Shown here piece by piece: positions 57,401 through 64,000 of a stretch of DNA of 64,000 nucleotides. A model generated the notes under the pieces. It did no database searches. It saw only the letters and a list, made by a program, of their open reading frames with translations, and was not told where the DNA came from. Origin of the DNA: Trogon surrucura (lineage: Eukaryota > Chordata > Aves > Trogoniformes > Trogonidae). Both the position numbers and the translations under genes were made by a program. The DNA lies in NCBI GenBank assembly GCA_020746105.1, contig CM036620.1, positions 28,412,118-28,476,117 on the forward strand, in the 5' to 3' direction. The number at the start of each line of letters is the position of its first letter. Position 1 is the stretch's first letter.

Positions 57401-60400
57401 GGGGTATAATAGCACTGGTACAAACAGAAAGTCCATCAATCACATGGACCTCGTGCATCTCTTGCCCCGTATCAGCACTGCTGTACAGCCTGGAGCAGTA
57501 CCTAATCTGCACCACGTGGTAAGGAGTTTTGCTACTTCACACCAGCAGTCTCAGTCTACTGTTTTACTTCTGTGCTTAGCAGAAAACAGCACCAACCTCT
57601 AAATATTCACATTAAAATTCTCTTTGGATGGTTGCATTTTCTTGGTTCCATGCCACATGCATTGTTACAGAACTGCCTAATTATGTCCATTGCCCTATTT
57701 ATTCTGCAGATGAAAGAGCAATAAAGTAGTGAGTATCACCACTTGAGTGAACGATTTGCTTTGATCTTTAGGACTGCAATGTGAGTAAGGCTGTGTTCGG
57801 CATGTGTAGGGAAACTAGATGGTGGGCTTACAGCCAAGTGTCAGAAATGCATTCAAGCTGCTGCTAGATGAGAGGAGATCATTGCAAAGGTCTTCTGCAT
57901 GTCTGGAATACAACATTGTGAGGGCAAAGCAAGTACTGCTTGTCAAACATCCTCTGACACTTAGCCACCAAGGCAACTGAGTACCAGTGTAAGAGGTTCC
58001 TTCTTCCAGGTCAGAATGAATATACCTAGTGAGGCAGAAACCTAAGCCGTGCGTGACTTTATTTATTGTAAATGCACAGTGATGCAAAATCTTCAGAAAT
58101 CGATTCAAGAATTGTTCTCTCTGCTCCATTAAAAAGTGACATGATCAAAAGAGTCTGTGAACCTTGCATTAACTAGGCAGTTAAATCAGGTTTCTATGTG
58201 TCTTGTGTATTTGAACCATCTGCTGAGCTTAACCATTCCTTTTAACTTGTCAGTGCACTGGAAATTCTACCAAGCTGATACAGGCAAAAGCAATTTCCGG
58301 GGAGAAATGCAGAGGTCTGGTCATGAGAATGAAATATTTTAGCACTACTACCATATGTGACAGCTAAGGAAATCTGTCCCCAGTGCTGACTTTAATAAAA
58401 CCTTCTGTGCTTAGTAGTGAAGTACTGTCACCTCACCACTACTGGAGGTAGTGGTGGGGGAAGTCTGTGAAGACCCTCAGTGGATTCATGATAATTGGAA
58501 AATGTATAATATACACATGCTAAGAGAAAAGTAATGCAGAGCCATCCGACAGTGTGGAGATAGTGTGGTTAATTTACAGCCTGAATGATTGTCTTGTGTA
58601 TTCAGGAGCTGCCTTGAATAGTGATTAGTAAAACTGGATTCAGAGTGGAAGGATGAGTGTGCTCGTCTCAGGACTCTGCCTCAGACTTGCTTCATAGCAC
58701 CACTGTTATTTAAACTGCTTTATACAGTGAAATACTGCAATTGTCTCTCTCCACAAGCTAAAAGAGATGTATCTCGGTTGAAAAGAATGTATCATCAATT
58801 TTCTTCTTAACACCAAAATCATAGAATCATAGAATGGCCTAGGCTGGAAGGGACCTTAGAGATCATCTAATCCAACCTCCCTGTCATGGGCAGGGACGCC
58901 TCTCCACTAGATCAGGCAACACATGGGGACCGAACGGAGATCAAACCCGCAACCTTTGGTGTTATCAGCACCACGCTCTAACCGAGTGAGCTAACCAGCC
59001 CCCTAATCAACTTCTGAAAATTTAAAATCCTGGTAATTATTTTAATATCCCTGGTTTTTTCAACTTCTGTTCCAACTGGACTTCATAAAAACTCTAAATG
59101 CCTTGTTTCCCACCTGGTTCTGTGCCCTTGTATAATTACCATTAACATAGAATAGGTGCCTATAGGTGCAGAACAATTTATTTTCAGACACACTGAAATT
59201 ATTAATGTCAAATGTATTTGCAGTGTCTCAACCATTCTAAAACTTATATTCCTGTACTTCTGAACTCTCAACTCATTATAAGAAAAATTTTGATAACCTA
59301 GATGTTACAGGTACTATGAACTTCATAGAATCATTGAATGAGTTGGGAGGGATCTTAAGGACCATTTTAGTTCTGATCAGCCTTGAACATTTCCAGGAAG
59401 GAGGCATCCACAACTCCTCCAACACATTTAATGATGTATCAAAAACCAGCAAAACAATACTTGCTCAGGAACTTTTGAAAGTTAGTCCTTGACAAATATA
59501 AATGCTGCACACAGCAAACTAACAGGCACTAAAATATTATTTTAGGATATAATCAAGGCCTCATTTAAAAGAGAAGCAGTTTTACCACTGGCTTACAGGG
59601 TCAACATTTCTCACAGAACTTATAGCAGCTACATTAAAAAAATGGGTTGAAATCATTACAAAATTAGGTTGCCTGAGTCTCCTACCCACTGTATAATCAC
59701 TGCACTAACTATAGCTACAAAACACTAGACAATTCACAAAAAAAAACCCCAACAAATTGTGCTCACATTTAATGTCACTGAACTTTGAAAAAACTCTCAC
59801 TCTGCTGCTGAAGGAAAGCTCTAGTTCTTCAGCATTTCCTTATTGATATAGAGAGCATAAAAGCGTGAAGATAGGTTAAAATAAAATAAAATAATATTTG
59901 TGAATACATAAGCCTTACTTTTCAGAACTTAAGTCAAATTCATTACGAAGGAAAATTTTGTTAGCTCAGGCAATTCCAGATGTGGTCCCTATGAAGTTTC
60001 CTTATCCCTCTGAAAGCTTCAGCGCAGGCCCTCCCAGAAGAAGAGATACCTCACCAGACAAATCACTCTTCTGAAATCGTTTGAGAGCAGGTAGCTACAG
60101 AACCTAGAAATTATGTCCTCCTGTGCCTATTCCAAGGTTGACTATAAAATTGTTTCTACTTCATCAGAAAAGAACAGAATTTCATTGCTTTTTCATTCCA
60201 GTGAAGAATAAGGGAGAGTTTAGGGGGTTTGGAGATAAGGTTATGCCCAGTATTTAGCACTCAGAATATCACATGGGGACATGATACAGAGAGGCTCAAA
60301 GCCAAGCTTTGCCTTATTAACCGCAGAATCTCGAATCTGGAGCCTTTAGCCCTACTGACTGTACTCCTCATCCGGTGACTGCCTCTTGCAGTATGCCTCT

Positions 60401-63400
60401 GCCCTGAGAAGTTCGGCTGGAACCTAAAATGCCAGCCTGAGACGGGTCTTTGAAATTAAGTCACAGTCTTTGGCAAATATCGTTCTGTTTCAGTAGGAAA
60501 AATAAATACGAATGTATTCTGTCAGTTCTAATAACGCATTTCTTTTGATAAAATGAAATGGAAACTTGTCAGGACCCTGATAGCACTTGTGGCTCGTATT
60601 CACTCTGACCAGCCTGACCTGGAGTCTTCACCTGTACACCATCACCAGGCCTGTTCCTGACTTACTGAGTTGTCTTTTCAGCTTGATCTTTGCATGGCAG
60701 CATCACCATGACTGCACCTGGCGATTTGGACTCTGAGGTGATGCCGGCTGCCGTATCTGTGTGTGTCCCGCCTGCCACACTCAGTGCTTGTCAGAAATAT
60801 TCTTCAGGTGCAGACTTCAAAAATCCATGAAATGTTTCTGAATCGTGCTCCTCTGACATTTTGACAGGAATTTTGCAAAAATTAGAATGAAACAAGATCT
60901 TTTTTCTATTCCAGTTCTAAAATGCATGTAATAAGTGTACATAATATTGTCTTCAAATAATCCAGGGTAGAGATAGCAGGGGAATTGTCTTTGTAATTAA
61001 GCCAGTAAGGCACACAACCTCCTTCAGAAAGGGCTATTTGGGTAATTAAGCTTGTACAATGGGCACATACTGTACCTTGTGGGTAATCTGACAGCCCTAG
61101 GGACTCTCCAACAAAGTATATGTATTGCTATTTTTAAAATTATAATTTTTTTTTTAAAAAAAAGCTCATTCTTGTTTCATTTTCCTTCCTCTTGTCTCTC
61201 CCTGACCTCTCTCTATTGTTTCTTCTATATGGAGCCTCTTAACATCAGCATCTCTGCACATATGTTAGCACAATGGGTTGCCATAAAAGATTACAGAGTC
61301 ATGAAGTTCCTACAAGGTGACTCAAAAATTTGGGTTGCAATACAGGCTATAACCAAAGAGCTGTTTTAGTTCAAAGTACAAACGAAAAGCAAATTGTGCC
61401 TCCAAATTTTCTCAGAAGTAGTACACTTTACAGCTATGAAATCTGCTCTTGACTCATTCATGCTGCGGTCAGGCATTAAGCGAGTAAAGCTCGAAGAAGG
61501 CTGTATGTCATTTTTAGACATTTTATAGAATCTCTTTCACTTCATTCACAATAAAGATGCAAATCTTTTTTTTAAAGAAAACGTTTGCTAGAAGTGGGTA
61601 ACACCTGCACATAATAAATAAAAATGCTTGCATTCTTATCCATTGTTTTTCATCAGTAGCTTTCCAGGTGTTTCACAGCAGTGACTGGTAACATTGAGCA
61701 CACTAGGCTTGGCATTTTTTCCTGACTTTATTGAAAAAAAAATTAGTCACAAGCAACTTCATTGTTCATCCAAGTCTAATTCATAGGGAAAGGGAGAGAG
61801 AACAGTGAAATGACTTACTTAAGTCACAGTCCAGGTCAGTGGGAAAACTGGAAGAAAAACTCATACACCTCAGGTGATTGTAAAATCACTTGCATGTGGT
61901 GGAAGGACAAGTTTTGTAACACAAGAATCTTATTGTGAAAAGGATTAAGCCACACGTAGAACTGTAGACATTTGCTAAAGAGAGACTACGTAGCCCAGGA
62001 GTCTGAGAGAAAGAGTGGGGATTCAGCATTCTGTTTTATGCTGGGGTTTCATCACTAACTTGCTCGATGGACTGAAAAAAAAGACCCACCTTTATGCATG
62101 TTGCACAGTCAATTGCTCCTTGGCCACTCATGAAATAAGGTTCTAGCCAACAAGATTTGCTTATTTCACCCCTCTGCACTTGCAACCACATCCCACCCGT
62201 TATGATAAATAAAATATGAGACCATGTTCACCAGAGACTAATTTTGTGCTTTCTATATTTATATCTTATGTAAAAGGTAGAAATGATGCCTGCTAGTTCA
62301 CGGAGTTTTCCTGAGGATTAGACATCAAGGTTAGCGTACGTTAAGACCTATTGGAATGGAGGTGCCGTTATCAGCTCTTGCATGTAAAAGAGAACCCATT
62401 TATCTCAGACACTCTGCCAAACACCGTAGAAAGGTGGCGTCACAGATGACATTCACTTCTGAAGGAGTATGGCTAAAAAAAGCTATGTGGGAAACGCAGC
62501 TCTTTACTGGGCTATCGCTTCGAAGCAGAGGCAAGGGGAGCTCCTTTCCTTTGGGTCTCTGTGCGTTATTTCACTTATGTGTGACCCAAAACATTCTCAG
62601 GTCACCGGGAATCTTTTCATTGACTTGAAGGGACGTTAGCTTTCAGCCACACATAGCAAGATAATTGTAGGAGTATTTCTAAGGAGTGACTTATGCTCTT
62701 TTGTGCGAATTAAAGCAAAAGAGTTTTTCCTTCTTTTGAATGCTAGCATTCAGGCAAGGACTATGCAAAAAGGAAACCTGTATTCTGAAAGCCCACTTTC
62801 TATGAATACCATGGAAAATAACCAATTCTTTGTGTCTTCCATTTTCTACCAGTATCTGAATATATATATCAGCAATTATGTGAACCTTGCAACATCTCCA
62901 GAGTCAGTATTAACATCCCCATTGACAATTGAACACATTCAGGAACAAAGAAAATAATTGAGTGTTCCAGAGCTATAACACTAGACAGTACAATTTTGTA
63001 TACTCTGTTGTGCATAACTGTTATAAACATATATAACTATATATATTTGTACACTTAATTGCTTGTATTTTCAATTTAGTGGAGAAGTTTGCACACACAA
63101 TCGTTTTTAGTAGATCCCAAATGAAAAAGTGCATATGCAATTTCTTTTACCCACACGAAAAGACGGAAAATAAATCAACAGAAGTTTACTGTGCATAGAA
63201 CAGGGAAGCATCTATTGTAGTCCTTTCCTACTTATATATGATAATGACTTTCCTGTTGGTTTTGAGTTAACTACCCTGAGGAATAAAACATTGCAGCATT
63301 TATTCTGTTACAGATGTGTGATTTTGACTGAGTAAATACTGAAGGTTTGGTCCCTTGCTTGTTTTATGTGGCTTTCTTTAAGCCCAGAAAACAATTTCAC

Positions 63401-64000
63401 TGAAATTACTAGGACTTCTGCCAATTATTTCATTGGGAACAGGAAAATGACAATTCCTAAGCCATAGATAGGAGACAAGAAAAAATATGGAACTTTCCTT
63501 ACTTTCTCCTGGTAGTTTCAAAGCCGGATGCTTTGGAGCTGGCATCCTGCTGGGTGTGGGTGATGCCGGTGCTGTGGGATGAATTCTCGAGAGGTCTGTT
63601 GCGTGTCGCTCTATCCCAGCTCGTAGGGACTTCTTGCTGGAGAGGGGCCTCTCCAGCACTGCTGTGTAGAAACACCCCTTTGCTTCTTGATGAGCTTCCC
63701 ATCACGTCTTTGTCAGCGTCACCATCACTGCGTCCACTTGACTGGCTTGCAGGAGTAGAGGTTGTAGGACTGGAGGTTTTCTTCACTGCTTTCATTCCTG
63801 GAGTCTTACTTGAAAATGCAAAAGGAAGTCCCTGTGGGGCACCTGCTTCGGTAATTTGGATCTCAGGATGGGGTGACTCCACAACTGTTATTGGAGATGG
63901 AGTCAAGTCTGAGTGAATTGTCCGGGTTTCACCACCCTGACCTGTGGTCCAGAGCTTTCCTGGAGCGTTAAATCCAATGCTGCCACTCTGTAAGTGCAAT
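16718..64000 (-). CDS. MMRN1: Multimerin 1 (MMRN1), whole gene span in window, 5' end missing
   Basis: Multimerin 1 is a large secreted glycoprotein of platelets, endothelium and extracellular matrix. It forms disulfide-linked homomultimers and, in mammals, binds factor V. The joined exons are 63503-64000 (partial), 46087-46206, 43802-43908, 36343-36441, 31371-31544, 24806-26785, 18244-18390 and 16718-17139, all complement. Every junction keeps the frame, giving about 1,181 residues against 1,228 in human. The domain order is the family's: N-terminal Ser/Thr-rich region, EMI, long coiled coil, EGF-like, C-terminal gC1q. The start codon and most of the signal peptide lie beyond the right edge. 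EMILIN and MMRN2 share EMI and C1q, but the EGF module before C1q and close residue agreement over the C1q exon point to MMRN1. Exon edges come from splice consensus and phase, not from transcripts. Confidence 0.96.
17140..18243 (-). other. MMRN1 intron 7, a GC-AG intron
   Basis: The intron runs on the minus strand from gcaagt to tttgcag. The donor matches U1 pairing except for the C at intron position 2, the usual compensation in GC-AG introns. The interior is AT-rich with no recognisable repeat or gene. Confidence 0.9.
18244..18390 (-). CDS. MMRN1: MMRN1 coding exon 7: EGF-like domain
   Basis: The acceptor is a strong pyrimidine tract then cccttgcag (AG at 18392-18391). The 147-bp exon encodes [20 protein letters not shown] and on through [12 protein letters not shown], a complete six-cysteine EGF-like module, then [11 protein letters not shown]. 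Its 3' end lacks a usable GT: the only in-phase junction is GTCG followed by gcaagt, giving a GC donor at 18243-18242 and an Asp codon split G|AT. The nearby GT at 18239 would shift the frame, and reading through hits a stop just after VGK. The resulting SLSVDFSKG matches mammalian ALAPDFSKG, which confirms the junction. Confidence 0.95.
18391..24805 (-). other. MMRN1 intron 6
   Basis: Donor gtaatg, acceptor cccttgcag, 6.4 kb. It contains one tRNA-Ile/CR1 SINE at 18879-19060. Elsewhere I see no gene or recognisable repeat. Confidence 0.9.
18871..19068 (-). mobile_element. tRNA-Ile-headed, CR1-tailed SINE (TguSINE1-like) with target-site duplication
   Basis: The body is 18879-19060. On the minus strand it starts with a tRNA-like head: an A box (TTAGCTCACTCGGTTAGAG), an anticodon region reading CTGATAACACC, and a B box (GGGTTTGATCCCTGTTGGG). 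This fits tRNA-Ile (GGTTAGCTCAGTTGGTTAGA type). It then joins a body (CCCATGTGTTGCCTGATCTA) and a CR1-like 3' end (GGTTGGATTAGATGATCTCT to CCATTCTGTGATTGTATGA). The element is flanked by the direct repeat TAATAATC at 18871-18878 and 19061-19068, which I read as the target-site duplication. A CR1-derived tail implies mobilisation by CR1 machinery. It is an interspersed repeat, not a working tRNA gene. Confidence 0.88.
24806..26785 (-). CDS. MMRN1: MMRN1 coding exon 6: main coiled-coil rod
   Basis: This is the largest exon (1980 bp, 659 whole codons plus split ends). The acceptor is tttttccaatag (AG at 26787-26786) and the donor CCAG then gtaatg (GT at 24805-24804). It starts [20 protein letters not shown] and ends NTDNAIEP. 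Heptad-rich helices dominate. I count about 17 Asn-X-Ser/Thr sequons (for example LNRTL, YNVTEY, SNLSV, TNLTH), in keeping with a heavily N-glycosylated secreted rod, and eight cysteines that could serve interchain bonding. Conserved blocks include the segments around [21 protein letters not shown] and LEAKSIRF. There is no stop or frameshift, so the gene looks functional. The open frame extends past both splice sites, but that extra sequence is intronic. Confidence 0.97.
26786..31370 (-). other. MMRN1 intron 5
   Basis: Donor gtaaga, acceptor ttttccaatag, 4.6 kb. AT-rich sequence with simple runs of T and A. I see no gene and no recognisable mobile element. Confidence 0.88.
31371..31544 (-). 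CDS. MMRN1: MMRN1 coding exon 5: start of the coiled-coil region
   Basis: A long pyrimidine tract precedes the acceptor ctgaccaag (AG at 31546-31545). The donor is CTGAAAG then gtaaga (GT at 31370-31369). The 174-bp exon is phase 1 on both sides. It encodes a heptad-like segment including [16 protein letters not shown] and [20 protein letters not shown], which match mammalian MMRN1 (MKLTLLQKKID; SSLEGKVSEDKSR). It forms the N-terminal part of the rod that trimerises multimerin chains. Confidence 0.94.
33211..34115 (-). mobile_element. CR1 LINE, older copy, 5' truncated, decayed ORF2 end
   Basis: Read on the minus strand, this is about 900 bp of CR1. It includes the RT C-terminal and post-RT coding region (GGGGGTGTTTGTCAACAACTG, the 'GVFVNNW' region; CTGGTCTGGATCAGGAATGG) and the 3' end (GGTCTTTTCCAACCTTAATG at 33217-33236). 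Stops and frameshifts break the frame; the longest open piece is about 111 codons. The 3' end differs from the ATTCTATG-tailed copies, so it is from another, older subfamily. Confidence 0.92.
35906..35967. repeat. Triplicated 21-bp tandem repeat
   Basis: Three adjacent copies of a unit close to tccactgcattttcttttat plus g: 35906-35926, 35927-35947 and 35948-35967. Copies 1 and 2 differ by one base. The third has a substitution and a one-base deletion. It looks like local replication slippage. Confidence 0.9.
36343..36441 (-). CDS. MMRN1: MMRN1 coding exon 4: linker after EMI
   Basis: A short 99-bp exon with acceptor ctcttttag (AG at 36443-36442) and donor CCAG then gtcagc (GT at 36342-36341). 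It is phase 1 on both sides and could be skipped without a frameshift. The encoded [16 protein letters not shown] is almost identical to the mammalian stretch directly after EMI. The rest ([16 protein letters not shown]) is more divergent and lacks the glutamine run of human MMRN1. No domain of its own; it links the EMI domain to the coiled-coil rod. Confidence 0.92.
37025..37190 (-). mobile_element. Possible second MIR relic
   Basis: The plus strand contains ccaaagcaatttgcaaaaag, an attattattac patch, and gagaattgaactgagatttc followed by ccttcctgactt, in the order seen in reverse-complement MIR. The match is weak and by eye only. Confidence 0.4.
38018..38170. repeat. (GATATA)n hexanucleotide microsatellite
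   Basis: About 25 head-to-tail GATATA units over 153 bp. A central block near 38069-38089 is changed to GATATC repeats. The array is otherwise almost pure and gives a meaningless repeated Arg-Tyr frame on the plus strand. Confidence 0.98.
40050..42058 (+). mobile_element. CR1 LINE, 5'-truncated, about 2 kb, with open reverse-transcriptase frame
   Basis: The element starts inside ORF2 near 40050, where homology begins at the RPAWLN-like segment, and runs to the avian CR1 3' end at 42058, with three ATTCTATG-type terminal units. The endonuclease half is missing, so it is dead on arrival by itself. It is antisense to MMRN1 in intron 3. Among the CR1 copies here it is by far the least damaged, so it is probably the youngest. 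I could not define a target-site duplication. Confidence 0.96.
40054..41967 (+). pseudogene. CR1 ORF2 remnant: reverse transcriptase and C-terminal domain
   Basis: After a stop at 40051-40053 the frame is open for 637 codons to TAG. No ATG was inherited from ORF2; the remnant begins mid-protein. It encodes a non-LTR reverse transcriptase: [13 protein letters not shown] (RT domain entry), [11 protein letters not shown] (catalytic Asp, codons near 40906), [10 protein letters not shown], and the FADD box near 41164-41175 (the CR1 form of YxDD). CR1-typical C-terminal sequence follows ([19 protein letters not shown]). The RT core is intact, but the N-terminal endonuclease is absent. It is therefore a broken gene rather than a host gene, although it could still be transcribed. 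Confidence 0.94.
42475..42660 (-). mobile_element. MIR-type ancient SINE relic
   Basis: The plus strand carries the reverse complement of the MIR core in order: cagtgcccctgtgagataag, then ctagatgggtaaacttggg, then agtggcttccccaagttatt, then gaaaatagaacccaggag. This order and spacing match MIR (Pol III SINE of early amniotes). It is heavily diverged. Confidence 0.75.
43802..43908 (-). CDS. MMRN1: MMRN1 coding exon 3: second half of the EMI domain
   Basis: The acceptor is tttattttgcag (AG at 43910-43909) and the donor gtgagt starts at 43801. The 107-bp exon begins by completing the split Arg codon and ends one base into a codon, so the flanking introns are phase 2 and phase 1. It encodes [20 protein letters not shown] followed by [15 protein letters not shown]. 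The CCPGY-SG-x-x-C block is the standard C-terminal signature of EMI domains. Together with exon 2 this gives six EMI cysteines, matching mammalian multimerin 1. Confidence 0.95.
43909..46086 (-). other. MMRN1 intron 2
   Basis: Donor gtgtgt, acceptor tttattttgcag, 2.2 kb. It splits the EMI domain in phase 2. Apart from an AT dinucleotide run at 45158-45188 I see nothing notable. Confidence 0.9.
45158..45188. repeat. (AT)n dinucleotide run
   Basis: Alternating AT for about 31 bp with one acac interruption. A simple microsatellite. Confidence 0.9.
46087..46206 (-). CDS. MMRN1: MMRN1 coding exon 2: first half of the EMI domain
   Basis: The acceptor ends ttacag (AG at 46208-46207). The exon opens with the last base of a split Lys codon, then encodes [19 protein letters not shown] and ends CAQR with a split Arg codon before a gtgtgt donor. 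The length of 120 bp fits phase 2 on both sides. The EMI domain is a Cys-rich module in EMILINs and multimerins that drives multimer assembly. The first three EMI cysteines are here (CAYV, PCTW, SCAQ). Oddly, the aromatic residue that normally precedes the first cysteine (Trp in the family's WCAY start) is Arg, codon CGC. Exon identity is certain from residue agreement with mammalian MMRN1. Confidence 0.95.
47480..47765 (+). mobile_element. Ancient CR1/L3-like LINE relic
   Basis: Degenerate but ordered matches to the post-RT part of CR1/L3 ORF2: aaagatcttggagtcattgt, then attagggaaggactagagaa, then cacagttggaatacagaatt with attcctacatcttaaagaga. The last corresponds to the [11 protein letters not shown]-like segment that is intact in the young CR1 at 40-42 kb. 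Divergence is high, so the insertion is old. Confidence 0.7.
52545..52990. promoter_or_regulatory. CpG island inside MMRN1 intron 1, possible promoter
   Basis: An abrupt GC-rich, CpG-dense block in otherwise AT-rich DNA (many GCCGCC, GGCGGC and CCGGCC motifs, no TATA box). It is the only such island in the window and lies about 10.5 kb downstream of MMRN1 coding exon 1. On the minus strand a short frame, ATG at 52663-52661, runs [14 protein letters not shown] to a donor-like GGG|gtgagc at 52622/52621. On the plus strand, CCGCAG|gtgacg near 52810 also resembles a donor. Islands like this usually mark promoters. I cannot name the transcript: it could be an alternative MMRN1 first exon, a non-coding RNA or a nested gene. 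The minus-strand frame of 168 codons across the island (52355-52861) is not accepted as a gene. Confidence 0.65.
53876..53965 (+). mobile_element. CR1 3'-tail fragment
   Basis: About 90 bp of the extreme CR1 3' end: gatcctgctctggcggaggg, gttggactagatgagctttc, aaggtcccttccaatcccta, cattctgtgatcctgtgatt. It resembles the tail of the 40-42 kb copy and is heavily 5' truncated. Confidence 0.88.
53988..54369 (+). mobile_element. CR1 LINE 3'-end fragment
   Basis: A second, longer CR1 end directly follows the first in the same orientation: gggcttgttcagtctggaga, aggttcagactgagtacaag, ccctgagcaacctgatctca, ccagaggtcccttccaatct, ending near tatggttctgagaac. Its sequence is more diverged than that of the preceding tail, so the two are separate insertions. 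Confidence 0.88.
54384..54462. repeat. (ATCT)n tetranucleotide microsatellite
   Basis: About 15 uninterrupted ATCT units followed by a few imperfect ones (ctgtatctatttatct). It starts 15 bp after the end of a CR1 fragment. Confidence 0.97.
54478..54517. repeat. Perfect 20-bp tandem duplication
   Basis: The unit attgttcttcagaatacagt occurs twice head to tail (54478-54497 and 54498-54517) with no mismatch, which suggests a recent slippage event. Confidence 0.95.
58819..59003 (-). mobile_element. tRNA-Ile-headed, CR1-tailed SINE (TguSINE1-like), second copy
   Basis: Same architecture and orientation as the copy at 18879-19060, with about a dozen differences over some 180 bp. The minus strand starts GGGGCTGGTTAGCTCACTCG, with a B box GGGTTTGATCTCCGTTCGG, and ends in two ATTCTATG-type units (58819-58833). 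The tail is better preserved than in the first copy. A clear target-site duplication is not evident; only AATCA is shared by the flanks. Confidence 0.88.
59323..59425 (-). mobile_element. CR1 3'-end scrap
   Basis: The plus strand begins catagaatcattgaatgagt, then tgggagggatcttaaggacc and gaggcatccacaactcctcc. This is the reverse complement of a CR1 3' end, short and diverged. Confidence 0.8.
63503..64000 (-). CDS. MMRN1: MMRN1 coding exon 1 (partial): end of signal peptide and Ser/Thr/Pro-rich N-terminal region
   Basis: The frame is open from the window edge to a strong donor (AGAAA then gtaagg, with GT at 63502-63501) and ends two bases into a codon, so intron 1 is phase 2. The residues SGSIGFN near the edge correspond to the SGGIGLN just after the human signal peptide, so only a short hydrophobic leader is missing. 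The region is rich in Ser, Thr and Pro, like the O-glycosylated N-terminus of mammalian multimerin. It ends in FETTRRK, matching the conserved FETTRGK before the EMI domain. No RGD tripeptide is present. An alternative is that TTGCACTTACAG at 63988-63999 is a splice acceptor and the exon starts at 63987. I prefer read-through because the leader-like residues LHLQ continue the frame. Confidence 0.92.

Larger units (their letters stand above)
46207..63502 (-). other. MMRN1 intron 1
   Basis: Donor gtaagg, acceptor atcttacag, phase 2, 17.3 kb, the longest intron. It holds an ancient CR1/L3 piece near 47.5 kb, a CpG island near 52.7 kb, two CR1 tails with an ATCT array near 54 kb, a SINE at 58.8 kb and a CR1 scrap at 59.3 kb. 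No nested coding exon can be supported in the remaining sequence. Confidence 0.88.

Noticed and set aside
61740-61900. MIR-like sequence
   Set aside because: Only one short block (gacttacttaagtcacagtc) resembles MIR, and flanking blocks are missing.
63988-63999. Splice acceptor TTGCACTTACAG as the start of the N-terminal MMRN1 exon
   Set aside because: The tract is weak and the frame continues through it with residues like the end of the signal peptide. It is noted as an alternative only.
1-64000. CRISPR array, bacterial operon or endogenous retrovirus
   Set aside because: No regularly spaced direct repeats, no prokaryotic gene packing, and no paired LTRs, primer-binding site or gag/pol frames. 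The only RT frame is CR1.

Overview
The window is vertebrate nuclear DNA from a bird. Three things show this. The coding exons are widely spaced with standard splice sites. The dispersed repeats are chicken-repeat-1 (CR1) LINEs with the avian ATTCTATG-type 3' tail. Two copies of a short SINE join a tRNA-Ile-like head to a CR1 tail, a design known from the passerine family TguSINE1. A passerine is therefore my best guess, but two SINE copies do not prove it.

Only one protein-coding gene can be supported: MMRN1 (multimerin 1), on the minus strand. Eight coding exons run from the right edge (N-terminal mucin-like region, cut by the window end) to a TGA stop at 16718-16720. In protein order they encode an N-terminal Ser/Thr/Pro-rich region (63503-64000), the EMI domain (46087-46206 and 43802-43908), a linker (36343-36441), a first coiled-coil segment (31371-31544), a 1980-bp exon with the main coiled-coil rod (24806-26785), an EGF-like domain (18244-18390) and a C-terminal gC1q domain (16718-17139). 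All phases agree: introns 1 and 2 are phase 2, introns 3 to 7 are phase 1. The joined frame has about 1,181 residues in the window. Six introns are GT-AG. The last uses a GC donor and is GC-AG.

Layout: 1-16137 is intergenic DNA downstream of MMRN1 with no gene I can support. 16138-17139 holds the terminal exon and 3' UTR region, which contains a CR1 fragment. 17140-63502 holds the remaining exons and seven introns. Intron 1 (17.3 kb) carries a CpG island with no assigned gene near 52.55-52.99 kb, several CR1 pieces, one SINE and an ATCT microsatellite. Intron 3 carries a 2-kb CR1 with an open reverse-transcriptase frame, a GATATA hexanucleotide array and a MIR relic. Intron 4 carries an older CR1, and intron 6 a SINE with an 8-bp target-site duplication.

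In mammals MMRN1 lies between SNCA and CCSER1. If synteny holds, SNCA lies beyond the right edge and CCSER1 beyond the left. Neither is visible here. I found no evidence of a wholly new multi-gene system. The points most worth checking are the GC-AG intron, the absence of an RGD motif and of the usual EMI tryptophan in this multimerin, the orphan CpG island, and the tRNA-Ile/CR1 SINEs.
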